A DNA stretch of 64,000 nt from Oscillospiraceae bacterium NTUH-002-81 (GCA_032620915.1 CP136052.1:2658001-2722000), one strand, 5' to 3'; counted from the first letter of the stretch, positions 27,168-37,009 are shown. The notes: generated by a model not told the origin, from the letters alone. A program made the numbers and translations.

Positions 27168-27803
27168 CTACACTCCGATCTTCGGACAGATGTCATTCAG
27201 ACAGCATCTGTCGCAATAGGGCTTCGTCCGGGCCGTGCACACTTCCCTTCCGTGGTACACCAGCCGATGGCAGAAATCGCTGCCCTCCTCCGGCGGGATC
27301 AGCTTCCACAGCGCCATCTCCACCTTCTTCGGCTCCTTGATCTGATCCACCAGCCCCATGCGGTTCACCAGACGGATGCAGTGGGTGTCTGTGACGATGG
27401 CGGGCTTGCCGAACACATCCCCCATGATCAGGTTGGCACTCTTTCTGCCCACACCGGGCAGCTTTAACAGCGCGTCGAAATCATCCGGCACCTTGCCGCC
27501 GTACTGTTCTTTTAAGATTTTCATACAGGCGCTGATGTCTCTGGCCTTGCTTTTGCCCAGCCCGCAGGGCTTCACAATGGCCTCGATCTCCTCCGGCGTT
27601 GCTGCCGCCAAGGCATCCACATCCGGGAACTTCTTATATAAATCCTCCACCACCACGTTGACGCGGGCGTCGGTACACTGGGCTGCCAGGCGCACGCTCA
27701 CCAGAAGCTTCCAGGCTTCGTTGTAATCCAGCGTACATCCCGCATCCGGGTATTCTGCTTTCAGGCGCTCGATGACAGTCAGCGCCATTTCCTTCTTTGT
27801 CAT
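27168..27803 (-). CDS. nth: Endonuclease III (DNA glycosylase/AP lyase)
   Basis: A 211-residue base-excision repair enzyme for oxidised pyrimidines. The helix-hairpin-helix LLKLPGVGRKSANLI carries the catalytic Lys, VTDTHC holds the catalytic Asp, and the C-terminal iron-sulphur loop is C-x7-C-x2-C-x5-C (one residue longer in the first gap than in E. coli). It is the first gene of the operon nth-rsmF-ykgJ-GT39-pflX. A second 4Fe-4S glycosylase of the window is MutY at 11.8 kb. Confidence 0.95.
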   Translation of the reverse strand: MTKKEMALTVIERLKAEYPDAGCTLDYNEAWKLLVSVRLAAQCTDARVNVVVEDLYKKFPDVDALAAATPEEIEAIVKPCGLGKSKARDISACMKILKEQYGGKVPDDFDALLKLPGVGRKSANLIMGDVFGKPAIVTDTHCIRLVNRMGLVDQIKEPKKVEMALWKLIPPEEGSDFCHRLVYHGREVCTARTKPYCDRCCLNDICPKIGV

Positions 27804-27840
27804 AGGTAATCCCCTCGCATCTTTTTCTTCTGTTCCCGTT

Positions 27841-27869
27841 ATTTTACCATAAAACCCTATTCACAGCAA
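27841..27869 (-). promoter_or_regulatory. Promoter of the nth operon
   Basis: On the minus strand TTGCTG (27869-27864) and TAAAAT (27846-27841) are 17 bp apart, about 38 bp before the nth ATG. Confidence 0.55.
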
Positions 27870-27889
27870 TCCAGTTCCCTCCATTTCCC

Positions 27890-28091
27890 ACAGTTCACAC
27901 GCGCCATTCGCAAAACCGCATCTTTGATGCTCTCCGCTGCGCTGCAGCTCATTTTTGCTCATAACTTGGCGCTCCCTCCGTTGCATTGCATCCGAAAGAA
28001 GCTGCCGGTGGCAGGTTCTGTAGGTCTATTCCTGCGAACAAATTTATATGCAAGCATAAAATTTGTCCACAAGAACAGACGGGTGAACTGT
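27890..28091 (-). repeat. Structured repeat element B copy 2 (inverted orientation)
   Basis: Bounded by ACAGTTCAC (27890-27898) and GTGAACTGT (28083-28091). Read on the minus strand it has ACAAATTT/AAATTTGT in place of the CCAGATT/AATCTGG stem of copy 1, then GGGAGCGCC, MSKNELQRSGEHQRCGFANG as an open frame, and GCATC-aaa-GATGC. It contains about 40 bp of extra sequence in the middle. Confidence 0.75.
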
Positions 28092-28191
28092 TGTACTTAT
28101 TTTTCGTTATTTTCCTTCCTCTTTTTCGTAAAAGTTGAAAAATTTTCTATTTTCCAGTGAATTTTTTGTTAAATTTTTTCTCCTTTTTTGG

Positions 28192-28271
28192 TTGACAGAG
28201 CAAGATATGATGACTATAATCTGGAAATAAGCAAGGACGCGAGATGATCACTCGGGTCCTTTTTCTTTTTC
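28192..28271 (+). promoter_or_regulatory. Consensus promoter followed at once by a terminator-like leader hairpin (amt attenuator)
   Basis: TTGACA (28192-28197), 17 bp and TATAAT (28215-28220) form a perfect sigma-A promoter. The transcript, starting near 28227, runs immediately into AAGGAC-g-CGAG (28233-28243) / CTCG-g-GTCCTT (28251-28261) followed by TTTCTTTTTC, an intrinsic terminator. The amt ATG is 84 nt further on. The arrangement suggests regulated read-through, perhaps by nitrogen status; the factor is unknown. Confidence 0.7.
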
Positions 28272-28354
28272 TATCACGTGATGCTGCCTGTTTTCCTTTC
28301 ACAGGTAAGGCCGGAAAAAGAATCGCCGAGTTCGAAAATGAGGAGGAAAAAATT

Positions 28355-30064
28355 ATGTATTCATCTGTAGACGTCATCTGGACCCTGTTAGGCGCTGCAA
28401 TGGTATTCTTCATGCAGGCCGGCTTCGCACTCTGTGAAGCGGGAATGACCCGGGCGAAAAACACCGGCAACATTCTGATGAAAAACCTTATGGATTTCTG
28501 TATTGGAACACCCTGTTACTGGCTGGTAGGCTTCGGCATCATGTTCGGAGGCACCGGCGCCCTGATCGGCGGTTTTGATCCGTTCATCCGCGGCACCTAC
28601 GATTTCGGAACCCTTCCCACCATGTGCTACGTGATTTTCCAGACAGTGTTCTGTGCAACCGCAGCAACCATCGTATCCGGTTCCATGGCAGAGCGTACCA
28701 ATTTCAAAGCATACTGCGCATACAGTGCACTGATCTCCCTCGTGGTATATCCCATCTCCGGTCACTGGATCTGGGGCGGCGGCTGGCTTTCCGCTCTGGG
28801 CTTTCATGATTTTGCAGGAAGCACCGCAGTCCATATGGTAGGCGGCGTGACCGCCTGCATCGGCGCCAAGATGCTTGGACCCCGTATTGGAAAATATGGA
28901 AAAGACGGCAGAGCCCGTGCGATTCCCGGACACAACCTGACTGCAGCAGCCCTGGGTGTCTTCATCCTCTGGTTCTGCTGGTTCGGTTTCAACGGCTGCA
29001 GCACCGTTGCCATGAGCTCTGATGCAGATATGGTCAGTGCCAGCCAGATTTTCATGAACACCAACATGGCAGCAGCTATTGCTACCTGCACCGTTATGAT
29101 CTTTACCTGGATCCGCTATAAGAAACCCGATGTTTCCATGTCCTTAAACGGTTCCCTGGCAGGTCTGGTGGCCATCACCGCAGGCTGCGATATGGTATCC
29201 GTTACCGGCGCCTTTTTCATTGGTCTCATCGCAGGTATTGCCATTGTCCTTTCCGTAGAGTTCTTTGATAACAAAGCAAAAATCGACGATCCGGTGGGCG
29301 CCATCTCCGTACATGGCGTATGTGGTGCCCTGGGTACTATCCTCACCGGCTTCTTCGCCCTGGACGGCGGCGTGTTCTACGGCGGCGGTTTCCATTTCCT
29401 GGGCGTTCAGATTTTAGGTGTGGTTTCCGTTATCGCATGGGTACTCGTAAGCATGAACATCATTTTCCGCGTCATCGACAAGGTCATCGGCCTTCGTGTA
29501 CCGGCTGATGTGGAGATCGACGGCCTGGATTACCATGAGCACGGTCTTGTCAGCGCTTACTCCGGTTTCTCCATTACAGACGTGGCAACCGGCATGGAAG
29601 TCAACGACAACACCGATCTGGGCGAGAGCGAATACGCAAGAGCTTCCCAGAAACAACGTGAAGCTGCTGTCAGCGTGACCCGCACCGAGTCCATCGGCGG
29701 CACCGCAACCGGCATGTACAAGGTATCCATCATTGCCAAGCATTCCCGTTATGACAAGCTGAAAAATGCCCTCAATGAACTGGGCGTTACCGGCATGACC
29801 GTCACACAGGTGATGGGCTGCGGCATCCAGAAGGGCGCAGGCGAGAAATATCGTGGTGCTGAGCTGGATGTGAACGTTCTGCCGAAGATGAAGATCGAGG
29901 TCATCGTCGGAAACATCCCGGTGGAAAAAGTCATCGAGACAGCCAAGAAAGCCCTCTACACCGGCCACATCGGCGACGGCAAGATTTTCGTATACGATGT
30001 ACAGAAGGTGGTAAAGGTTCGTACCGGAGAGGAAGATCTGGACGCACTGAAAGATGTCGAGTAA
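28355..30064 (+). CDS. amt: Ammonium transporter fused to a PII signalling domain
   Basis: 569 residues. Residues about 1-410 are an Amt channel with eleven hydrophobic segments (FMQAGFALCEAGMTRAKN at the start; HMVGGVTACIGAKMLGPRIG in the middle). Residues 454-569 are a complete PII/GlnK domain (MYKVSIIAKHSRYDKLKNAL to GDGKIFVYDVQKVVKVRTGE). The T-loop reads KYRGAEL, so the position of the uridylylated Tyr51 is Leu, and control by uridylylation is unlikely. The fusion would let ligand binding gate the channel in cis. ATG 28355 has AGGAGG upstream. A bidirectional terminator follows. Confidence 0.95.
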   Translation: MYSSVDVIWTLLGAAMVFFMQAGFALCEAGMTRAKNTGNILMKNLMDFCIGTPCYWLVGFGIMFGGTGALIGGFDPFIRGTYDFGTLPTMCYVIFQTVFCATAATIVSGSMAERTNFKAYCAYSALISLVVYPISGHWIWGGGWLSALGFHDFAGSTAVHMVGGVTACIGAKMLGPRIGKYGKDGRARAIPGHNLTAAALGVFILWFCWFGFNGCSTVAMSSDADMVSASQIFMNTNMAAAIATCTVMIFTWIRYKKPDVSMSLNGSLAGLVAITAGCDMVSVTGAFFIGLIAGIAIVLSVEFFDNKAKIDDPVGAISVHGVCGALGTILTGFFALDGGVFYGGGFHFLGVQILGVVSVIAWVLVSMNIIFRVIDKVIGLRVPADVEIDGLDYHEHGLVSAYSGFSITDVATGMEVNDNTDLGESEYARASQKQREAAVSVTRTESIGGTATGMYKVSIIAKHSRYDKLKNALNELGVTGMTVTQVMGCGIQKGAGEKYRGAELDVNVLPKMKIEVIVGNIPVEKVIETAKKALYTGHIGDGKIFVYDVQKVVKVRTGEEDLDALKDVE

Positions 30065-30085
30065 ACAAACGCATTTCTTCCATAG

Positions 30086-30124
30086 AAAAAGAGGAGCACG
30101 CCCGCAAAGCTGCTCCTCTTTTTT
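30086..30124. terminator. Bidirectional terminator after amt
   Basis: AAAAAGAGGAGCA (30086-30098) pairs with TGCTCCTCTTTTTT (30111-30124), with T-runs on both strands. It separates amt from the converging EAL gene. Confidence 0.88.
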
Positions 30125-32860
30125 ACTTTTCTATGATCTTCTCGTATTCCGCTGCCGGAATGGGCTTGGAAAACCAGTAGCCCTGCCCCAGATCACATCC
30201 GGCCTGCCGCAGAAACTCTGCCTGTTCTTTCGTCTCGATGCCCTCACAGATCACCTTGTATTCCAGTCCCTTCATGACACGGATCACCGACTGCAGGAAT
30301 GTCCTTCCCTTTTCAGAAGCCATACAGTACATGAGAAATGCCTTATCCAGCTTCACCGCATTCACCGGCACATCCACCACCACGTTCAGAATGGAATAGC
30401 CGGCGCCGAAATCATCCATGGACGTCTGAAATCCAGCTGCCTGGAAATCCTGAAACATCCGCCGGACATTGTCATAATCGTTGACCGTGGCCGTCTCTGT
30501 CAGTTCCACCTCGATGAGTGACGGATCCAGGCCATACCGGTCCAGCACAGCCCGGCATTTTTTCCACCGTGTGGGCGTCCCTGGCGTGAAGGATGGAACC
30601 GTTCACCGCGATGGGCAGAAGCTTCCGCCCTTCCTCCCGGCATTTGCTCAGGAACGCTGCCACCTGCTCCAGCACGTAGAAATCCAAATCCACGATCCGG
30701 CCGTCCTTTTCCAGCGTGGCAATAAACAGATCCGGCTCCATCAGTGTGCCGTCCTCCCGGTGCCACCGGGACAGCGCCTCCGCTCCGGCAACAGTGTCAT
30801 CCGACAGACGCACCTTGGGCTGGAAATACACCTCGATCTCATGATTTTTGATGGCCAGCTCAATGCCGTTTAACGTCTGTTTTTCCATCTCATGCTGCTT
30901 TGCCAGCTTCTCATCATACAGAAAAGCCATGTGAAGGGAACTGGGCAGGATCTGTTTTCTCGCATAGTTGGCCGCATCAATGGCCGCCGAAGCGCTCTCG
31001 CAGCTGGCATCGATCACATAGATACCGCTGCGCACCCGGGCCCGGATCTCGGGATGCCACAGCATCTGCTGCCGGCAGAACTCCCGGTTCACCCGCTCTA
31101 CCTTTTCCACCAGCGCCGACACCTCGCCGACCGGCTGGAACAGAATGAACTGATCCGACACCACCCGGGAGAAATAGATATCTCCCACATCGGTTTCCTT
31201 CATATTTTCCATAACGGCATCACAGAAATCCTTCAACAGCTGGTCACCGCTGCGGTATCCGTACTGCTGGTTAAAATATTTGAAATTTTCAAAATCTGTG
31301 TAAATCACGGCATAGGTGTCCGCCAGCTCTCCCACGATCTGCCGCTCCACCTCTTCCTTAAAACGGGAAAAGGAAATGAGGCCGGTGAGGGAATCGTATT
31401 CCAGCAGGTTGGATGCCCCCCTGGTCAGGGCATTCATGGACGGATTCTTCGCCATGTGGATGGAAATGAGCTTTGTCACTTCCCCCAGCTGCCGCCGGTT
31501 CTTCTCCGACCAGTAGCGCTTCTCCTTGCATACCACGAAGGAAATGGCGCCGGTGTAGCTGCCATCCTGGTACATGGCTGCATAGAGCACCGTCTTGGCA
31601 TCGCCCTGCATGAGCAGGTTTCTGGCGCCTTCGGAATATCTGTGCATGCTGTCATACTGCAATACCGTCGTGCCATACTCGTCATAGCTGTGGAACAGCG
31701 TCAGGAAATCTTCCTTCTGGAAAGATCCCGGCACATCCAGTGCCCCGGGGATCCCCTCCGCACACCACTGGTACTGTTTACCTGCCAGCCTGCCTTTCAC
31801 ATCCGTGCGTACCACTGTGATCCGATCCAGATCGAACTGATAACCGATCACTTTCAGAAGCAGATGGATGGCCAGACTGAAATTGTTCATTTTCTCGAAG
31901 ATTTCAAAGGCGGTAGATATGATATCGTTGTGCAGGTATCTGGCATCCACATCCTCCACCTTCGCATCATCCAGATTCCATGTCTCATATCTTCTTAAGC
32001 AGTCGCAGAATACATACCGGTTGCGTCCGGTTTCCTTGGCTCTGCAAAGCGCCCAGTCTGCATTGCCGAACAACTGCTCATACGTATAACCGGATATATT
32101 TTCCGGCAGAAAACACACCCCCTGCACTGCATGTCATATGATACGTTTCTTCCGAAAAACGAAGCCGTCTGGTGGCCTCCACCAGCTCTCCTGCCTTCTT
32201 CACCAGCCTGTTGTGGTCAATATCCTTTAAAAGAACCACGAATCCATCTCCACTGACACGCATGATCACATCTCCGGGGCGGAACAGGGACAGCAGAAGC
32301 TGTGCAAAGGTCTCCAGCGCCCGGTCCCCAAACAGGTGCCCGTAGCTGTCATTGACACCTTTGAAATAATCAATATCCAGCATCATCAGTCCACAGGAAG
32401 CATAAGGATCTTTCTGAGAAAGATAGGTGCTGATCAGCTCCGTTCCGCGGCTGCGGTTGTACAGGCCGGTAAGGGGATCTCTGTGCGCCTGTTCTTCCAG
32501 CATCCGTTCCCGTTTGCGTTCCACGGTCACATCCCGGATAATGCCGGTCACAAACCGGTCGTCCAGCAGCTGGGTCTCCACCAGCTTCCGCCGGGTGACA
32601 CCGTCCTCCACCATGCGCAGCTCCGCCGATTCCTCCCGGCTGCCTTTCAGCAGCTGCGCAAAAATATCCCGGTCCTCCGGATGGATCCAGCTGCGGATCT
32701 CCGGGGAATCCTGCCAGTGCAAAACCTCCCGGCAGCAGTTTTCCTGGTCGCTGAAAAATACCATACGATCTTCTTCTTTGTCGTAGGCATACACGTAAAT
32801 ACCGCTTCTGCGCAGCGTCCTGGCAAACGCTCCCACTTCTATTTTATCTGTGCGCTTCAT
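30123..32860 (-). CDS. PAS-GGDEF-GAF-like-GGDEF-EAL signalling protein, interrupted by two frameshifts
   Basis: Three consecutive frames encode one protein of about 910 residues. Part 1 (32860-~32120): PAS-like sensor, then a GGDEF domain whose signature reads SGDGF. Part 2 (~32120-~30560): the rest of that domain, a GAF-like segment, a second GGDEF with VSDQF, and the first half of an EAL domain (QPKVRLSDDTVAGAEALSRW). Part 3: TETATV, DDFGAGYSILN and CEGIETKEQ. EAL residues look intact, GGDEF sites do not, so c-di-GMP hydrolysis is the likely activity. One extra base at CCCCC 32118-32122 and one near TTTTTT 30558-30563 break the frame. Confidence 0.82.
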
Positions 32861-32958
32861 TCGTTGATTCCTCTTTCGGGTTAAGCCTTTTTCCTAATCC
32901 CATGTTACCATAACCCCGAAAGACCAGTCAAGGTATTACATATACACGTTCACTGGCA

Positions 32959-33393
32959 TCACAGAAATCGCCTCACGTCCTCTGCCAGCTGCTCCTCCAG
33001 CGCCATGAGCCGCCTCGTGATATCCTTCGCCTCCTCGTCCGCCGCCGCATACTGGTTCAGATATTTCCCCAGGGATTTCACGCCCATATTGCAGCCATCC
33101 GTCATCAGCCCGGCGATGGTGGCGTCCGACTCGTTCATCACCAGCCGGACATTGGTTTTCATCCAGGACATACCCTTCGCCATGGGGTTCGGCTCCTTGC
33201 CGTCATCCCCGTAGGACGCCAGCAGCTCCTCGATCTCCCGCTCCAGTACCCGGTGTTTGTCCTTGCACGCCTCCAAAAGTTTCTTCAGATCTTCATCCTT
33301 CACATAGTCCATCACATCGTGGATAGACGCCGTACCCATCTTGATGCCCGCGTCACATTCCCGCAGCAGTTTGATCGTATCCGGTTGAATCAT
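32959..33393 (-). CDS. Small helical protein, ferritin-like/DUF2383-like
   Basis: About 144 residues, almost entirely helical and charged (ECDAGIKMGTASIHDVMDYV, LEREIEELLASYGDDGKE, AADEEAKDITRRLMALEEQL), with the look of a four-helix bundle of the DUF2383/PA2169 type. No signal peptide or membrane segment is seen. The assignment is by pattern only. ATG 33393 is preceded by AAAGGAG; a GTG at 33405 is an alternative but would overlap that site. Confidence 0.55.
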   Translation of the reverse strand: MIQPDTIKLLRECDAGIKMGTASIHDVMDYVKDEDLKKLLEACKDKHRVLEREIEELLASYGDDGKEPNPMAKGMSWMKTNVRLVMNESDATIAGLMTDGCNMGVKSLGKYLNQYAAADEEAKDITRRLMALEEQLAEDVRRFL

Positions 33394-33454
33394 ACTGTTT
33401 TCCACTCCTTTCCGTATTCAGGAACAGTATGTGTTATTTGGGGAAAAATATGCG

Positions 33455-33509
33455 TTACAGTTCACAAGAGCAGGTGAAGGGAGCGCCTGGTCATGAGCAA
33501 AAATGAGCT
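33455..33509 (+). repeat. Short element B (left end plus core)
   Basis: TTACAGTTCAC (33455-33465) followed closely by GAAGGGAGCGCC and ATGAGCAAAAATGAGCT, as in the full copies, but the first hairpin and the right end are missing. Another short copy is at 56962. Confidence 0.6.
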
Positions 33510-33552
33510 ACGCTGTTTCTTCTATATAATAAGGAAACAGTATTTCCACGGG

Positions 33553-33581
33553 TTGTAACATTTTTTCGATTGTAGTATAGT
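33553..33581 (+). promoter_or_regulatory. Promoter for the DUF6198 gene
   Basis: TTGTAA (33553-33558) and TATAGT (33576-33581) are 17 bp apart. A small TTCCGC/GCGGAA hairpin follows in the leader before the AAGGA ribosome site. Confidence 0.6.
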
Positions 33582-33633
33582 AGGTATCTAAAAAAAGTTC
33601 CGCTTTGGCGGAAGAAAGGATTGCATACCTATC

Positions 33634-34290
33634 ATGGAAGAAAACACATCACAAAAGCAACTGACCCACTTTCCCGGCTGGCTGGCACTTGCCATCGCCG
33701 TCACCATCAACAGCTTCGGCGTTGTCCTGATGCTGCACTCCAACGCCGGTATTTCCGCCATTTCCAGCGTTCCCTACGCTTTTTCTCTCGTCCTGCCTTT
33801 TCTGACCTTAGGCACCTGGACGTATATTTTTCAGGGGCTTCTCGTCCTCAGTCTCATGATCCTTCGGAAAAAATTCGTTCCGTCCTATCTTTTCAGCTTT
33901 GTTGTGGGCTTCATCTTCGGCAAACTGCTGGATGTCCATGAGCTGTGGATCGACGTGCTGCCCCAGCGTCTGCCGCTTCTGGTGGTCTATTTTGTCGCCA
34001 GCTATCTGCTCATCAGTCTGGGCATCGCCCTGTCCAACCGGTGCGGCCTGCCCATCGTTCCCACGGATCTCTTTCCCAGGGAGCTGTCCCAGATCACCGG
34101 CATTCCCTACCCGAAGATCAAAATTTCCTTTGACGTCATCTGCCTGGCCGTCACCGGCGGCATGACCTTCTTCTTTCTCGGTCATTTACAGGGTCTTGGC
34201 ATCGGCACCGTAGCTGCGGCCTTCACCATGGGCAAAATGGTGGGGATCTTCGGCAACTGGCTGGATCGACATTTTTCGTTTCACTCTTGA
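33634..34290 (+). CDS. DUF6198 / YczE-like membrane protein
   Basis: A 218-residue protein with about five hydrophobic segments. The N-terminal GVVLMLHSNAGISAISSVPY and the later IALSNRCGLPIVPTDLFPREL match the YczE/YyaS/YitT-type families now split as DUF6198. Transported substrate or role is unknown. AAGGA precedes the ATG, and a promoter lies at 33553. Element B copy 3 follows. Confidence 0.8.
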   Translation: MEENTSQKQLTHFPGWLALAIAVTINSFGVVLMLHSNAGISAISSVPYAFSLVLPFLTLGTWTYIFQGLLVLSLMILRKKFVPSYLFSFVVGFIFGKLLDVHELWIDVLPQRLPLLVVYFVASYLLISLGIALSNRCGLPIVPTDLFPRELSQITGIPYPKIKISFDVICLAVTGGMTFFFLGHLQGLGIGTVAAAFTMGKMVGIFGNWLDRHFSFHS

Positions 34291-34334
34291 CAGATACCGG
34301 TTGCAAGTGATAGGGTTACTGTAATATCAGCAAA

Positions 34335-34491
34335 ACAGTTCACTCGCATGTTCTTGTGGACAGATTTCATGCTTGCATGGGAATCTGGATACATGAATAT
34401 GCGAAGGGAGCGCCAATGGTTGAGCAAAAATGAGCTGCAACACAGCGGAGAGTATCGAAGATACGGTTTTGCCAATGGCGCGGGTGAACTG
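34335..34491 (+). repeat. Structured repeat element B copy 3, upstream of purC
   Basis: ACAGTTCAC (34335-34343) to GTGAACTG (34484-34491). Stems CAGATT/AATCTG and GTATC-gaa-GATAC replace CCAGATT/AATCTGG and GCATC-gaa-GATGC of copy 1, with both sides changed. The small open frame starts with TTG and runs on to purC without a stop. It would form the 5' leader of purC. Confidence 0.75.
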
Positions 34492-34517
34492 CAATATATA
34501 CAATATGAGGTGAAAAC

Positions 34518-35390
34518 ATGCAGGAATTAAAACCAATCAAAGAAGGTAAAGTACGTGAGATCTATGACAACGGCGACAGCCTGATCATGGTTGCCACTGA
34601 CCGCATCAGCTGCTTCGATGTGATCCTCCACAATGAGGTGACCAAGAAGGGTGCGGTACTGACCCAGATGTCCAAGTTCTGGTTCGACCTGACGGAGGAT
34701 ATCATCCCGAACCACATGATTTCTGTGGACACAGCCGACATGCCGGAATTCTTCCAGCAGGAGAAGTTCCAGGGCAAGTCCATGATGTGCCGGAAGCTGA
34801 ACATGCTTCCCATCGAGTGTATCGTCCGCGGCTACATCACCGGAAGCGGCTGGGCCAGCTACCAGAAGAACGGCACTGTATGCGGCATCCGTCTTCCCGA
34901 AGGGCTGAAAGAGTCCGACAAGCTTCCTGAACCGATCTACACCCCTTCCACCAAGGCAGAGATCGGCGACCACGACGAGAACATCTCCTTTGAACAGAGC
35001 GTGGATCACCTTGAAAAATATTTTCCGGGCAAGGGCTGTGAGCTTGCTGAACAGCTCCGCGACAACACCATTGCCCTCTATAAGAAATGTGCCGAGTACG
35101 CCCTGAACAAAGGCATCATCATTGCAGACACCAAGTTCGAGTTCGGTCTGGATGAGAACGGCAACATGGTACTGGGCGATGAGATGCTCACCCCGGACAG
35201 CTCCCGTTTCTGGCCTGCTGACGGCTACGAGGCAGGACATTCCCAGCCGTCCTTCGACAAGCAGTTTGCCCGCGACTGGCTCACTGCCAACCCCGACAAC
35301 GACTGGACACTGCCCCAGGAGATCGTGGACAAGACCATCGCCAAATATCTCCAGGCATACAAGATGCTCACCGGCAAGGATCTGGACTAA
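34518..35390 (+). CDS. purC: Phosphoribosylaminoimidazole-succinocarboxamide synthase
   Basis: A 290-residue SAICAR synthetase, a step of purine synthesis that joins aspartate to CAIR with ATP. The N-terminal KPIKEGKVREIYD, the substrate loop IECIVRGYITGSGWASYQKNG without its last bases' variation, and LGDEMLTPDSSRFWP are family signatures. GAGGTG stands before ATG 34518. No other pur gene is adjacent, so it is transcribed alone and ends at a strong terminator. Confidence 0.96.
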   Translation: MQELKPIKEGKVREIYDNGDSLIMVATDRISCFDVILHNEVTKKGAVLTQMSKFWFDLTEDIIPNHMISVDTADMPEFFQQEKFQGKSMMCRKLNMLPIECIVRGYITGSGWASYQKNGTVCGIRLPEGLKESDKLPEPIYTPSTKAEIGDHDENISFEQSVDHLEKYFPGKGCELAEQLRDNTIALYKKCAEYALNKGIIIADTKFEFGLDENGNMVLGDEMLTPDSSRFWPADGYEAGHSQPSFDKQFARDWLTANPDNDWTLPQEIVDKTIAKYLQAYKMLTGKDLD

Positions 35391-35410
35391 TTACGCAAAG
35401 CATTCTATAG

Positions 35411-35453
35411 AAAAAGAGAACAGAAGGCATATCATCTTCTGTTCTCTTTTTTT
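35411..35453. terminator. Bidirectional terminator after purC
   Basis: AAAAAGAGAACAGAAG (35411-35426) pairs with CTTCTGTTCTCTTTTT (from 35435), with T-runs on both strands. The MATE gene on the minus strand ends just beyond it. Confidence 0.88.
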
Positions 35454-35457
35454 ATTC

Positions 35458-36834
35458 TCATGGTTTTTCACCGGAAACGGCTTTCTCCCCGAACATCCGC
35501 CTCATATCCACATGCATGATGTAGTAGTACATGAGCAGCAGCAATCCGCCTGCCAGCACCCAGGCCGCCGGACTTGCCAGGCAGACGCCCAGATAGCTTC
35601 TTCTGCGCGCCGCCAGGATCGCCACCACGCCCCGGCCGATGAGTTCTGCCACACCGGCCATCATAGGCAGCAGGCCATAGCCCAGCCCCTGGATGCCGTT
35701 GCGGTAAATGTTCACCACCGCCAGCGGAATGAAGAACACGCCGATGCATTTCAGGTAAATGTCCACAGAATCCATGATGAGTTGTACATCCTGAGAAACA
35801 AACAGGTACGTCATATATTTTCCCACGGTCATGGCAAAGCCTGCCGCGAGGAAGGCGTAGATTACACCCAGGATCGTGCACGCCCGAAAGCCCTGCCGGA
35901 TCCGCTGCACCGCCCCGGCTCCCATATTCTGGGCACCGTAGGTCGCCATGGTCGTTCCCATGGCCGCATAGCCCTGGGTCACCAGCTGCTCGATTTTCCC
36001 GGCTGCGGTGAACGCCGCCACCAGCGTGGAGCCCAGGATATTCAGGGACGACTGCACCATCATCGTACCGATGGCCGTGATGGAATACTGCAGCGCCATG
36101 GGAATGCCCACATGAAGCTGGCTCAGAAGGATCGTGCTTCCCACATGGAAGTCTTCCCGCTTCAGGTGCAGCACCGGGATCTTCGCCGCAATGTAAATAA
36201 GGCAGAGCACCCCGGAAACGCCCTGGGCAATGACGGTGGCAATGGCTGCCCCGGCGGCCCCCAGGCCGAACACCACAATGAACACCAGATCCAGCACAAT
36301 ATTCAAAAGCGCACTTAAGATCAGAAAATAAAGTGGGATCTTGCTGTTGCCGATGGCCCGCAAAATGCTGGACAGCAGATTATACAGCATCTGGGCCAGA
36401 ATGCCGCCGCTGATGATCATGATATACGCATAAGCATCCGCAAAAATATCCTCCGGCGTATGCATGAGAACCAACAGCGGTTTCATAAACAGCAGAAACG
36501 AGATTGTCAGAAAAATGCCCACAGCCAGAGACAGGATCCCGGCCCCGGCCACCGTCCGCCGCATGCCGACCATATCCCCAGCGCCGAATTTCTGGGCCGT
36601 CAGCACCGTAAATCCGGCGGTCATGCCCACCACAAAGCCAAAAATCAGAAACATGATCGTGCCGGTGCTTCCCACCGCCGCCAGCGCCTGATTACCCACG
36701 AATTTTCCCACGATCACGGCGTCTGCCATATTATAAAACTGCTGGAAGACATTGCCGATAAAAATCGGCAGCGTAAAGCTCAGGATGAGCTTCATCGGCT
36801 CTCCCGCAGTCATGTCATTCTGTACTGCTTTCAT
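35458..36834 (-). CDS. MATE-family efflux transporter
   Basis: A 458-residue protein with about twelve hydrophobic segments; FTLPIFIGNVFQQFYNMADA near residue 20 and GTTMATYGAQNMGAGAVQRI in the middle are MATE signatures. ATG 36834 has a GGGAG site 9 nt upstream; the in-frame GTG at 36843 overlaps it. It shares strand with the next two MATE genes and the UvrA-like gene. Confidence 0.92.
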   Translation of the reverse strand: MKAVQNDMTAGEPMKLILSFTLPIFIGNVFQQFYNMADAVIVGKFVGNQALAAVGSTGTIMFLIFGFVVGMTAGFTVLTAQKFGAGDMVGMRRTVAGAGILSLAVGIFLTISFLLFMKPLLVLMHTPEDIFADAYAYIMIISGGILAQMLYNLLSSILRAIGNSKIPLYFLILSALLNIVLDLVFIVVFGLGAAGAAIATVIAQGVSGVLCLIYIAAKIPVLHLKREDFHVGSTILLSQLHVGIPMALQYSITAIGTMMVQSSLNILGSTLVAAFTAAGKIEQLVTQGYAAMGTTMATYGAQNMGAGAVQRIRQGFRACTILGVIYAFLAAGFAMTVGKYMTYLFVSQDVQLIMDSVDIYLKCIGVFFIPLAVVNIYRNGIQGLGYGLLPMMAGVAELIGRGVVAILAARRRSYLGVCLASPAAWVLAGGLLLLMYYYIMHVDMRRMFGEKAVSGEKP

Positions 36835-37009
36835 ACGTTTCACTCCCGTTCATCTGCGCATCCGTTCCCGGATTTCCGTCCAGTCATCCCCGGTCTGCGC
36901 CAGTCTTATTTTTTATGAACGGGAGAAATTATACACGCAAAAATCCCCTGTGTAAATCGGGCAATGTGCTGATATTTTTCTCTTATTTCGGAAATATTTT
37001 TACAGCCAT

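Noticed and set aside
25947..27467. Long plus-strand open frame opposite rsmF and nth
   Set aside because: Pro/Arg-rich composition typical of an antisense shadow in G+C-rich genes; the minus strand has full catalytic motifs.
28233..28261. ANTAR-type hexaloop (C-AAGGAC-G) in the amt leader
   Set aside because: The loop bases fit the pattern, but only two base pairs would close it, so I claim only an attenuator of unknown type.
30892..31998. Plus-strand open frame inside the GGDEF/EAL gene
   Set aside because: Antisense shadow; the minus-strand frame carries recognisable domains.
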